This document shows, in pieces, positions 22,985-33,709 of a DNA stretch of 64,000 nt (its first letter is position 1; each line of letters starts with the position of its first letter). The notes beneath the pieces were generated by a model. It was not told the DNA's origin, searched no databases, and saw only the letters and a list, made by a program, of their open reading frames with translations. The DNA is from Berberis thunbergii (lineage: Eukaryota > Streptophyta > Magnoliopsida > Ranunculales > Berberidaceae). A program made the translations under genes and the position numbers. The stretch lies in assembly GCA_003290165.1 (NCBI GenBank), contig QNQO01007616.1, positions 310,001 through 374,000 on the forward strand, in the 5' to 3' direction.

Positions 22985-24560
22985 TGTTTCGGCGCTCGCG
23001 TCTTTCATCTCTCATTCACCCTCCCTCCCACTGTCTTCTCGCCATTTCCCTCACTGTTCCCTCCATCTCTCCATCGTCCTCCCTGCTCTATCCATATCTC
23101 CATCTCCCTCATTGCTTCCTCCATCTCTTCGTCGCCCTCACAGTTTCCTCATTGTACGGTTTGTGATTTTTGAAAATCTGAAGTTTTTGTTCCTTCGATT
23201 TATGCATGATTTTTGTGTTTTCAACGTTTTCACAGTTTTCATTATCTTTCTATGTAGGTTTTATAAATGAAATCTCTGGTTCGTCTTTTGTGCTTTTGTT
23301 CCATCTGCAAGGTGTTTGAAACTATAAGTGTGACCAAACACCCTCAAAACGACATAGCAAAGTATTGTGCAGAGAAGAAAAGATATGGTTTGATTTGAGT
23401 GTTTGAAGTAAAGGTACCTCGCTCTCTCTCTCTCTCTATTCCTTTCATCAACTTTTTTCTCTCTAAAACTCAAGCACTAAAAATTTGCCCAGACATATTT
23501 TATTTAGGGATTTTTTCCATAAATTTAAGGGATATGAGAGTTTAATCGAAAATAGGGTTTGAGTTTTTGCTGTGATTTTGGTGAAATTGTTCTAATGCTA
23601 ATGTGCTTCTCATTGATTTTGATCATTTTTGGTGGTTTAATAGAAAAGGGTTGAGAAAATTTTCCATTTGGGGTTAAAACAAAGCAACGGTGAGGGAGGG
23701 TTTCTTCATCTTCTTCTTACTACTAATGCATTCACTTAATCATCTTTCTCTTGCTATTAACTAACTTCTATAAATACTAACTGAAACTCAGATTGCATTA
23801 GAAAGATGACATTTTTTTTAAATGTTTCGTTGAATTAGACTGATTTCTTGCTTGTGGTTTTTGTTTGTTTGACTGCTATAAATTGAATTTGCTATTTTTC
23901 AATCAACGTAGAGCCATTTCATTTGTGTTATTTTGGTTTGACATTCAATTGGGTGCTTATATATTCTGTTAAGGATTTAAATTCCATTTCATTTCATTTA
24001 AATTTGCTGAATTTAACCTTCAACAAACGAATCATACAGTTGATCTATGAATTTTTTTTTTTGGATTTCTGAGACTTGTATATTCTGAACTGGCTTTTTG
24101 TACTGCAACTATTTGATTCGGGAACCATATGAGAATAGTGAACTGGATTATTACTTGTATGAGGTTACATGCATCAATAATGTCTATTTGCAAATTGGGA
24201 TCCAACATCTCCTCTTAAGATGTATGCAACTGTTAATGGTAAAATTAAAGTAGTTTTTCATAAGATTATGTGTGAACAGTATACATCTCTTATATAACTT
24301 GTTCTCTATCATTCATCGTGCAGTCAAATTGATTCTTGTTTTATAGGACTTGGGACAGTTCTCGACTCCTAAGGGCATTGAGATGTTCCATAACATCTTC
24401 TTGTTGCACTTGTGATATGTAATTTGGTTGAACATGAATATTTTCTTGTCATAGGCTTCAAATAAAACCTGTTTTGATAATTTCAAAGTTGTTTTTTTTA
24501 TTAACAATGCAAAATTCTGATTGATCTTGTTGCATCATTAAATCTTTCATGGATTTCTGC
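22985..24560. other. CACTA-1 left interior, leader-like sequence
   Basis: CT-rich leader-like sequence (22995-23160, repeated 'ctccctc', 'catctc'), a TC run (23421-23437) and AT-rich intron-like DNA. It looks like the 5' leader and first intron of a captured gene, but no coding exon could be identified before 24563. Confidence 0.3.
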
Positions 24561-24562
24561 AG

Positions 24563-24676
24563 GTCATCAAGTATCCTCAAGACTGCCTAGAAAGATTATG
24601 GCAAGCAATAGATAGGTTGTACCCTAGCGAATTCGTCAGGGGACTAAAAGATGCCACTCAAATTGGTTTTGTTTGA
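24563..24676 (+). pseudogene. captured exon of unidentified gene
   Basis: After the acceptor 'tttctgcag' the frame reads VIKYPQDCLERLWQAIDRLY, then PSEFVRGLKDATQIGFV and TGA. The dense, non-repetitive codons behind a proper splice acceptor suggest a piece of a real gene. I do not recognise the family. It lies 1.3 kb upstream of the UNE12-like exons but does not resemble the bHLH domain, so it probably came from another gene. Confidence 0.35.
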
Positions 24677-25977
24677 AAAGGTTAGTATTTTTGTCTCTTC
24701 AAAAGTCAAAAATCTTCCATAAATGCTTATTGATAGTTGTTGTCACATAGAATACCTAATGGTAGGTTAAATGATTGCCCTTGTGTACCTAGAGGAAAAA
24801 CAAACCAAAATCTGAGTGAGATCAAAATTTCACCGTTCTTCGGAAAGCAAAGAACAAAAGAAAGTTTCAGTAAAAACCGAAACAGGTCATCAGACGCTTG
24901 TGAGTTGTGAAAGTGAAGAGTAGATAAAAATTTTGTTGATCAAAATTTCATGATAAACAGAGCTTATCATTTCATAGTTTATATGATAAGCTGCCATGCC
25001 GTAAATTTTGTCTTGAATGCTGGCTAAGTTGACAATTGCTATGTTTATTTATTCTGTATTTACTGAAGACACTTGTGAAAGTGAATGAAATGCTCTGTTT
25101 TGTATGTTTTGCTTGACCAATTTGTATATTTTGATTTTGTATGTTAATCAGTTAATTCTATAAAAATTCCATGTTTTGAATTTTGTATGTTATCAGGAAC
25201 AAGAACAAATGGTGCCAAGTGCCAACAAAAAATTCCACAAGTTCATGTTCCTGCTGTCAGGTTCTTGCTTGCTGTATTTGTTTTTGTTGCTGTCAGGTGC
25301 TTGCTTGATGTATTTGTTCTTGTTTAATGTTACAGTCAACAATACAAAGTTGGACAAAGAAATTGATGATTGGTTTATATGCACCAAGATCATTTACTAT
25401 GTCTATTTGTTAGACTTTCGACCTTTACAAGGGTGCTGCAGTGGATTATACATAAATATCAGAGACAACAGACTTCGATAATGTAGGTTCCAGGTGTATG
25501 AGGCTAAGGGGCCTTCATGGATTTTTTGGACTGGGCCTGGGTCAGGTATCTATATCTTCCCTTTGAGAGCAGTCCTAGGTAGTTCATCATGTTTTTGGAC
25601 TGGGACTGGGGCTATAATTATTATTATTTTTTATCAGCATCTTTTAATAGTGATCAATTTGGTCATGTACAGTTGTATTCATGACATTTGGTAATTTCCA
25701 TTAGAAGGTCATGTGATTAAATTGGTTAACAGTAGAACACAACTACTATAGACAAAAAAAAACATTTGATCATGTTTCAAGTTTTAGAAGGTAAAATATG
25801 GAGAAAATTTGTCGTCTTTATCTCCAATCTCTTGTTTTTTCCTCTCTTTTTAGGAAGACTTCCCTCATTCTTTCTTTTTAAATTTTACTTTATAAATCCT
25901 TAGCCCAAGCATTATGTATCTGCTGAATATTACAAGATTTGATTTTGTGGTAATTTTATTGTTTGTGAACTTACCAG
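24677..25977. other. CACTA-1 interior, intron-like
   Basis: AT-rich DNA between captured exons. The ORF at 25176-25481 contains a duplicated run (cttgcttg.tgtatttgtt) and hydrophobic codons but no known domain. It is more likely intron or untranslated sequence. Confidence 0.35.
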
Positions 25978-26587
25978 GTCCTCAGCATGAGCAGACTAGG
26001 TGGAGCTGGTGCAGTGGCACAGCTTGTTGCTGACGTACCACTTTCATCAGTTGAGGTAATTGAAATTAAAAAATGAATCAATCATGTGCTTTTTTATTCC
26101 TCTTTGTTCTATGTTTTGAATTCATATAATGTTGGATACCTGTTCCTTGGTTTTTATATTAAATTTTGAACTTTTTGTGTTATGATCCATGTATATCTCA
26201 TCATCATCTGGTTTGAACTCACGATTGTTTTTGTTTTAAAAAGTTTATTGTAGTGGGTGCATCTATTTATTATTTGAAGGAGCCATATTGGATGCAACAA
26301 TAGAGGATGGTTTTGTATGCATCTAATTGTCTTTTGTGTGTGCTTGCATAAAAAAGGGTGGAGGCGGTGAAGGTGGAGACAATCAGACAGCATGGGATAA
26401 GTGGTCATCAGACGGCACAGAACAACAAGTAGCGAAGGTCATGGAAGAAGACGTTGGAGCTGCCATGCAGTTTCTCCAATCTAAGGCACTATGCATCATG
26501 CCAGTATCCTTGGCTAGCTCAATCTACCATACACATCAGTCTGACACCCCAGCAATTATCAAACCTGAACCGAACGCCCCTTCATAG
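25978..26587 (+). pseudogene. captured C-terminal exons of a UNE12/bHLH59-like transcription factor
   Basis: Exon 25978-26055, after 'ttaccag' and before GTAATTG, reads VLSMSRLGGAGAVAQLVADV then PLSSVE. The second part, 26357-26587, reads GGDNQTAWDKWSSDGTEQQV, then KVMEEDVGAAMQFLQSKAL and CIMPVSLASSIYH, ending EPNAPS and TAG. This is the conserved region C-terminal to the bHLH domain of Arabidopsis UNE12 and relatives, ending at the natural C-terminus. The bHLH domain itself is absent. The acceptor of the second exon is weak (aaaaaag). The coding sequence has no stop, so capture may be recent relative to the surrounding decay, but no DNA-binding protein can be made. Confidence 0.85.
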
Positions 26588-28334
26588 GCACAAGGAGGTA
26601 CGCAGTTGCATGTACCCACTATCATCTCCCAACTTACTGCATACCCCAGCTTCCTTTTAGTAAATTCCATAGCTCCCCACACATTGGACTTGATTTGAAC
26701 ATACCCCTGGACATTGCAATCAAAGTCAGATGGCATAGTTTCACTTTCACCTTGTTTTCTTTATCAAACAAGGGTGATGTCAGACCTAAAAAGAATTATA
26801 GGTAGTCACTCGTGTCTTGCCAAGTTTGAGTGAATTGGTGATGCTCCCCTTACAAACGCCAGAATTGTTTTATAAAGGACAGCTGATAAAGGTCTAGCCA
26901 TTTATCCTTTCTCACACTGCATATCCTGATTTATTACGAAGAATGGGCTTATGTCAACATACTTCTTATTGTATTTGTTATTGTTTATGAATATGTTACT
27001 AGTTTTCCAAGAAAATTTGAATTTCATAAACTGATTATGCCTCAAGGTGTGAAAGTAACTTAGGTATTGCATGCTAAAACTTACCAGCATGTTGGGAAGC
27101 TTGTGTTTGAGACAAATAGAACAATTATAGTGCTGCGTACAAAGTAGTCATGCTTATGATACAGTTTGTGATTTTGAAACACAAAAATTTGAAGTTTAAT
27201 AAATTTAACAAATTACCCCTGAAAAGTTCAATTTTTTGGTGATGTGATCCAACTTGCACCATCACACAAACTGTCAGGATATTATTATAGCTAGTTCATT
27301 ATCTATTTTAATCGGTTTTGCATGGTTTTGCTTGTCTTCAAGGTGGTATCTGTCTTTCGAGCATGGGGAGGTCAATTTCCTATGAGAGAGCAATGGCATG
27401 GAAGGTACTAAACGAGGAAGATAATGCACACTGCATTTGTTTCATGTTTGTCAATTGGTCCTTTGCCTAAGACTATTATTGTAAGTGCAGTTGTAAGAAA
27501 CTCAATTATTACATTTCTGTTTTTGTTGCCTTATTGGGAGTGGAGAACCATGATCAAAACTGGAACAATACACATGAGCAGCCTTACTTGCAATTGTGAA
27601 AGATATGAATATTGATGATGCCTTGGGAGAGGTAAGTAATGACAACCATGAATTTTTTTTCCCTCAGTTATGTTGAAAAGATTACATACTTTGCCTCAGG
27701 TCTCATTCCGGTTGGAACTCACTACACCAGCATGTCCACATCAAAATTGTTAGGATTTGAAGGACCTAAGTTCTTTGAGGAAAAGCCTAGAGGCGGTTCT
27801 TTAATTTGGCTGGGATTTTTGTGGTACAGGAATTTTTGAAGAACATAATATTTTTGCATTTTCATTGGTAACAAAACTGAGACAGAATGCTTACAAAGAT
27901 TAAGCGATTTGCAACATCATGTTTGTCATGTTTGGTTTGTAGCACATCCTAGGCAGAAGATGGGATAACTTAAGATTCTTTGATTCCTTCATTTCACCCT
28001 TCTGGTGTTCTTTGTCCTATCAATTTCAACTAATGGCTGATGCACCAATGTGATGGTAAATCTCCTAATATGTAAGATAATAAGTGGAAGTGCACATTTC
28101 ATCATTAAATGTAACAATGGGATTATTATTCATCATATTCAGGATGAATAGGTTGGACTACTGGATCTAGTGCAGGTGGATTCTGTCTTAAAACTTTTAA
28201 CTATGTTATTATATTATAAAATTATTGATGTGCTTAATCTCAATTGCTACTACTATTTGAAGATCTGTGTTTGCAAGGTACGGAACACATTCGTAGGAAG
28301 GGGAAGTCTATTTATCATATGACAGGTATGAATG
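26588..28334. other. CACTA-1 interior between captured genes
   Basis: Probable 3' untranslated sequence of the captured bHLH gene (26588-26800), then AT-rich DNA. A short exon-like piece near 27340-27420 reads VVSVFRAWGGQFPMREQWHG after 'tcttcaag'; I do not recognise it. Nothing else can be supported. Confidence 0.35.
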
Positions 28335-28339
28335 ATTGA

Positions 28340-28490
28340 AGAATGGTCTTGACAATAACAACACTGCTCTTGACAAACGCTTCAAGACCCTGCCTGCAAC
28401 AGAAATGCTTCCACGAAATGAGGTGCTTGCAGGATACATTTTTGTGTGCAACAATGACATGATGCAAGAAGATCTGAAACAACATCTATT
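28340..28490 (+). pseudogene. captured DCD-domain (N-rich protein-like) exon, left part
   Basis: Reads NGLDNNNTALDKRFKTLPAT, then EMLPRNEVLAGYIFVCNNDM and MQEDLKQHLF. This is the N-terminal half of the DCD (development and cell death) domain of plant N-rich stress proteins; the family pattern is LPPTE-LPRNEVLGGYIFVCNNDTM. CACTA-2 (28491-33513) is inserted in the exon's last codons. After it the exon resumes for two bases (TG) before the donor GTAAGAC at 33519. The open frame before the insertion is intact. Confidence 0.8.
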
Positions 28491-29038
28491 CACTACAAGA
28501 AATCAGCATTTTAGCGGCGGTTATGTAACGACGGTTTGAAAAAATTGCCGCTAAATACTTTATTTAAGGACGGTTGTTTAACTGCCATAGAATAATATTG
28601 TTTGACGACAGTTATTAGTTACTTGCGACGGTTTTTACCGTCATTATAAATAAAACATCCATGTTCACTTAAAGCATCCAATTGGGTGCAACTAACATCC
28701 CAATTGGGGTTTCTTATTCCTTTTATCGATCTAAACAAAGAGAAATTACATAACAAAATATGAGAAAGAGAACTGAAGAGAAGAAGAACGAAGAGGAGAA
28801 GAATATCAGTTGATCTTGGCTGGTTGTTTTGACTTGGGGTTTCTTCTTGTTGTTGTTAGCTTGTTGTTGTTGTCCGATTGACGCAGAGAGCTAGGGACTG
28901 AGAGAGGGACGATTGACACAGAGAGAGACGTGTGCACGATCGACTGGTCTACTGCTGCTACATGTGAAATCAAATCAGAGGTATGTGCTTCTTCGCAAAC
29001 CCTTCGATCACTTCTTCTTCCCCATCCCCATCTGAATC

Positions 29039-29122
29039 ATGGCACCTGAACCTATCGATATCATCAATGAGAAGAACCCTTACCCACTTGATGAAGATGA
29101 TATCGATCTCCTCAAAACCTAT
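29039..29122 (+). pseudogene. captured first exon of RPT1 (26S proteasome AAA-ATPase subunit)
   Basis: Starts ATG and reads [20 protein letters not shown], then DIDLLKTY, ending at a GTATG donor. This is the N-terminus of plant 26S proteasome regulatory subunit RPT1 (subunit 7), which reads LDEDDIALLKTYG in the usual family. A CT- and GA-rich leader-like stretch (28740-28980) precedes it, so the parent's 5' end was probably taken with its leader. None of the AAA ATPase domain is present. Confidence 0.75.
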
Positions 29123-30378
29123 GTATGTGCTAGTCTTCTGTCCCTTTTTTTGTTTGAGGGATTATTGTTCATCATCAATCTCTAGGGTTTCGGATTCACT
29201 TAATTTAAGAGGGGTTACATGTTTTTTTTCTAAAAAAGTTTTTTTTCAGAGTCAAACCTGTTTGAGATGAACTCTTGTTTTTCCTTTCAAAATTGATTCT
29301 GATATATTTATGGTATTAGTTTAGTATGAATTCAATTGTCGCAGTTTCAACCTCGGTTGATTGGTTAGGGTTAATTTCTTCCTTTACATGTTGTTTATTT
29401 ATAATGATTTTGCATATTTGAATTCGAAATTTGTACAGAATGGATTGGTTTAGGTGTGAGCTGAAAAGATTTCGACGAATTTGATGTGATTAATACAGTT
29501 TTACCTCTCTTGTTCAAATTATGGTTTAAGTATCAGCGAAATTGGATTGATTTGTTTAGGTCAGAATTGAAAATACTTCGATGAGTTATCCTACAATTAA
29601 GTAATTTGGTTTTGATTTGGTTGAATGGTGTGATGAAGGTTGTGTTTGTTTATTCAGCTTTTTTTCATTAGCTAAACAGCTTGTTATTTCTGTCCTAATT
29701 TTGGATGAATGTGAGTCTGAGTTTTGAAGATCACGGTTGATGTGATTCCTTCAAAGAGATTGATTGTGTTTTCTTAGCAGATTCATTTTGTTTCACTATT
29801 GTGATTTTGATTCGATCAGACTCTTATTTGAGTTTTTGTTGATTTTGGAGTTTTGTTGAAGAAAGGATGATTCGTGGATTATCTAATTGAATACAAAAAA
29901 ATTTAAGAAAATTTTCTAAGGTTTATGAAGTTGCATTACATTTTCATTAGTCTCACTGATTATCTGATGCAATTATTTTTTTGGATTTTACTTATAAGTC
30001 ACTTTGAACCAAGTTTTGTTGGATTTGATGTGGAAAAAGTATTATAGTGTTCAATGGTTTTAGTGGGTTTTGTGAGTCTTGCTATATTTTAGGTTTTCAC
30101 AACCTCAGTAGGCCGTATTTAACTTTTTGACGCACTTTTCTCTTGATAGTAGATCTATATTAGTTTGATGAATGTAATTTTTTCTGAGTGTTGACAAATT
30201 GAGTTTCTACTTTATTTGGATTTACAATGTGATGTGAATCATTATCAGATAATTCGTTTTGAATGTATTTGGATGTGAATCATTATCAGATTATTCTGGT
30301 AACTTGGGCTTGGCTCTTTCTTATCCGTCTTTTTGTATCTTACTCGGTATAGTTTGTCTTTTTTATTTTTCATTCCAG

Positions 30379-30450
30379 CCTGATCTCACGGAGGGTGAAG
30401 AGGAAATTAATAAAGATATTGCTGCGCTTAAGGAGGGGCTCCATCGACAG
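30379..30450 (+). pseudogene. captured exon of unidentified gene
   Basis: A 72-nt exon-like block between 'cattccag' and GTGCCG reads PDLTEGEEEINKDIAALKEG then LHRQ with no stop. Whole-codon length and clean splice sites suggest a gene piece. It might continue RPT1 or be from another gene; I cannot place it with confidence. Confidence 0.35.
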
Positions 30451-30673
30451 GTGCCGCACATCAAACTTTTTACCTTTGTTTATGAAAAGTATACACATTT
30501 TTGTTTCCCTGTTTGTCTTTCGAATTTGTTTATGTTCAGCAGCCTTGCATTGTGTATCCATGTACTTATATAAGTGCTTGCATGATTATATCTATGTGCC
30601 TTAGTTCGTGGGCACACATTCCTGATGCATGCTTCTCTGCTTGGCTTTTGCTAATATTTTTCTTTTGTGATAG

Positions 30674-30887
30674 ATTGGAAAGAAGAAACAACATTTATGC
30701 ACGTAGATGACGTTATTCAAAAAGGAAGGGAGGAGGAGGAACGGTATGAATTGCTTATAACTGGATAGTGTCTTTTTATTTTTTATTTTTTTGCTTCTAG
30801 AAGTAACTATGTTGTGGTTTTTTTTATAGGTATCTTGAGCAGAGTGTAATAAACAAGCTTGTTGAGATGGCATGCAAGAAGAGAATG
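30674..30887 (+). pseudogene. two captured exons of unidentified gene
   Basis: Exon 30674-30743, after 'tgatag', reads WKEETTFMHVDDVIQKGREE and EER up to a GTATG donor. Exon 30830-30887, after 'ttatag', reads YLEQSVINKLVEMACKKRM up to GTAGT. The reading frame continues across the intron. The acidic/charged helix pattern looks like real protein, but I do not recognise the family. Confidence 0.45.
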
Positions 30888-31603
30888 GTAGTTAATTATT
30901 TTTCATGAATTAGATTCCATCCTTAGTTGTTCTTTTGCAGATGACAGCAATACGTATTATTGTGTAGGAATCGCGTATGTTTTACTAGAGGAAAATGAGC
31001 CCAGTAAGGTAAGAGACGGTTTATTATATTATGGCTAGCCCCTAGATTCTCAGTTTCTTATATGAGGAGTTTATTTTTTCTTGGTGAATTAGGCTAACCC
31101 ATAGGTTCTCAATTCTTTTTTGTTCAGTTTGGATTTCAGGTATTTTGTTGAATTTGGTCTAGCCACATAGCTATGTTTAGGGATTTTGTATATCTTCCCA
31201 TTTAATTGTAATCTCTACTCCTCCATTCTTTATTTTTCTTGTTGACAAACTCATTCTAACATCAATATTTTTGAATCTATTTGTCTTTATTTATTTATGT
31301 ATATAGGTTTCATGGGATGCATTGACATAGTATTTTTGAATCTATATCAACTTCTGAGAATTAGTTATGGTTGATCTCAAATGCATATAAATAGAGAAAT
31401 AGATATGGCTTACCTAGTTACATGTTATAAAAAACTTCAGAAACTTGAGGCACTAATCATATTCATTAGTACCTTGTAACTTAACCAGTTAACCCCTAGC
31501 AATTGATGGAAACACTCCTAACTTTTGGATTCGTTGCTTCTGTGATTACTGCAGTCTCTATTAGGTGGTATTTGAATAAATCAGTTCTGATTGAGTCTAA
31601 ACA

Positions 31604-31875
31604 TGTGGAACATGTTCCTGAAACGCTACCAATTGAGGTTATTGAAAAGATGGGTGCACCACCAAAGAGTGATGTGCCAATCATTACACCTAGTGAGTTG
31701 ACTGAAGCTGATGGGTTAATCTTTGGGTTCCTCACTAGATTTGGAATGATGGCAGCTCAATTCATGGCATTTTTAGATGCAATCGGAAATTTGTAGAGAA
31801 CAGAGTCATTGGCAGGAAAGCCTGCAGGGATCTTCTACAACACTGACTCTCAAGGCAGTGGCCAAGAAACAACTC
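31604..31875 (+). pseudogene. captured exon of an FQR1/WrbA-like quinone reductase
   Basis: Flavodoxin-fold quinone reductases use FMN and NAD(P)H. The exon reads VPETLPIEVIEKMGAPPKSD, then VPIITPSELTEADGLIFGFL, TRFGMMAAQFMAFLDAIGNL, a TAG in place of the family's tryptophan, and RTESLAGKPAGIFYNTDSQG then SGQETTP, ending at a GTAAG donor. It matches the central part of plant FQR1. The open frame extends upstream to 31503 but that part is not family-like. The TAG and the absence of flanking exons make it non-functional. Confidence 0.85.
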
Positions 31876-33215
31876 CGTAAGTTACTTTATTGAAATAAAT
31901 AACAAGAAACTCAAAAGGGATAATTTGATGTTTGCACTTTGAGGGTTAATACATCTTTTTTACTTGATTTGTTTGCTCTGAAAGTTGCTGAACCATGACG
32001 ATTATAGGAAGCCTTTTGTTTTTTGACTGAATGGAGATTTCTTATTATGAACTTGTTATTTTGATGTTGTTTCATTTCAGTTTTGTTGTTATCATCTTTG
32101 TTGGCTCCCTTTTGCTTGGATTTCTAATTCATATTTGGGTGTATGGTGTCAAAAAAAATTATATATTTTATTATTATTTATGGGTGTATCAATTTATTTT
32201 CTAGCAATTCAGGAGAAAAAGAAAAGAAAAGAAAAAAATCATTATCTTGGCTTAAATTTGAGTGATTCAATTGACAATGGTAAAAATTCCTATTATAGAT
32301 TTCATGCTTGATTAAGATTTGTGTTACATATTCAGTCCATACGTCCTATAGAGTTCAAACTTAGCACACATCTAGTTTACAACATGATTTTTGCCTAAAG
32401 ACTAACTCAAAGCGTCACTGTTTTTTTACTTTTTGTTGATATGGCAGGGACATCAGTAGGTGTAGATTTGCCATCCCGTCCTAGGATTTGCTATTCCGTC
32501 CTCAACTGTAAATTGATCCAATTTGGCAAAGTAAGTCATTTTAGTTTGTCCTTTTCATTTGAAATGTTTTCAATTATGCAATTTTTTTTTCTTTCCATTG
32601 ATCAGTGAAGGAGATGACAAGGAATGGTATTGATTAAGAAAATTTGATTCTGTCCATGCCTATAGTTTTTTGGAATTGGTGTTCTGTTTAGATCAGTTAT
32701 TTATTTCTTGTTTTTTGCTTTAACAGTTTTTTGGTTGCCACTTGACATACAATTGTTTGTAAATTGTCAGACTTCAAGGGCATTCCATTCCAGGCCTTTC
32801 TGGTGAGCAATCTTAAGACTAAACTTAGATAGCTTAATCTTGGCCAGCAGCTTACTGATGAGCGCGCTCAAGGTCGGTGAGGCCCTGTAGACAACGCCTC
32901 TGAGACAACCATTGTACAACTTCGATTTTGGTTGTTAGATGTAAGCATTGACAATTTGTAACAATTTTAATTTGTATTTTTCTTCTGGACCATGTATAAT
33001 ATTGATTTTGAAATGAAATTAAAGTTCCCCCTAATGTATGATGATGGTATCTTATGAGTTTAGTTTAGTGTCGTTGTTTATATTTGATTTTTGATTTGAG
33101 TCTAAAAGTTGTAGTGCATATGTTGGATAGATTATCTGCACTCAATGAAAAGAAAACACTACAGGTTGAAAAATGATTTTTATATGGTAAAAAAATTTGA
33201 ATTATCAAAGGGAAT
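31876..33215. other. CACTA-2 right interior
   Basis: AT-rich intron-like DNA. No ORF or known exon was recognised. A short 'ccatcccgtcctaggatttgc' stretch with an imperfect second copy lies near 32472-32505. Confidence 0.3.
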
Positions 33216-33500
33216 TTAGCGACGGTTACAGATCGTCGCTAAAAGGCAAAAAGTTGGATTGTTCATCGAATTTTGGCGACGGTTATAAACCGTCGTTATA
33301 TTGGCAACGGTTATAAACGTCGCTGCATTAAACCGTCGCTATATAGTATTTAGCGACGGTTATGCCAGCGGTTGTTTAAAACCGTCGTTGAATGACCTAG
33401 TGACACCTTTATTAGCGGCGGTTGGCCAAGCGTCTCTGTATTATTTAGCGACGGTCAAAACCGTCGCTAAATACCTTTGGCTACCGTCGCTAAATTACTG
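33216..33500. repeat. CACTA-2 right subterminal repeats
   Basis: At least six copies of tttagcgacggtt or its complement aaccgtcgctaaa in both orientations, often as near-palindromes separated by 10-40 bp (for example 33216-33242, 33341-33390, 33447-33475). Such subterminal motifs are the transposase-binding regions of CACTA elements. The ORF at 33301-33522 runs through them and is not a gene. Confidence 0.8.
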
Positions 33501-33611
33501 TTTTCTTGTAGTGATTTGGTAAGACTTAGAATTTGAATTTGTTTCCGTAGGTTGCCCTGTAGATATTTTTGATGTCATGTTATCCTGACAGAAAGATCAA
33601 CTGTGTTGCAG

Positions 33612-33709
33612 GTTTGCCACCAAGGTACCGCGATTTTGTGAAGGCTATAACCCGTCTAGCCACCAGAGTTGCTAAACCAAATGGTCAATGCTACATCTCT
33701 CCCGAGAAG
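33612..33709 (+). pseudogene. captured DCD-domain gene, next exon
   Basis: After 'gtgttgcag' the frame reads GLPPRYRDFVKAITRLATRV and ends before GTGATG. The GLPPRYRD.V.AIT motif is the direct continuation of the DCD domain begun at 28340-28490 (..DLKQHLF|GLPPRYRD..), so the two exons were one gene before CACTA-2 inserted. After AIT it departs from the usual family sequence (RVAKPNGQCYISPEK), which could be divergence or a chimaeric junction. Confidence 0.75.

Larger units (their letters stand above)
28491..33513. mobile_element. CACTA-2, nested non-autonomous CACTA with captured gene pieces
   Basis: Termini CACTACAAGAAATCAGCATT (left) and complemented CACTACAAGAAAACAGTAAT (right), both followed by TTTAGCG.CGG. 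Perfect 3-bp target duplication ATT (28488-28490, 33514-33516). Subterminal palindromic 'tttagcgacggtt / aaccgtcgctaaa' repeats are dense at 33216-33495 and present at 28510-28640. Length 5,023 bp. No transposase. It contains an RPT1-like first exon, an FQR1-like exon and unidentified exons, all plus strand. It differs in terminal and subterminal sequence from CACTA-1, so it is a different family. Confidence 0.92.

Noticed and set aside
25176..25481. 101-codon ORF with hydrophobic segments, considered a small membrane protein
   Set aside because: The hydrophobic part is a short duplicated T-rich block in intron-like DNA of CACTA-1; no homologous protein known to me.
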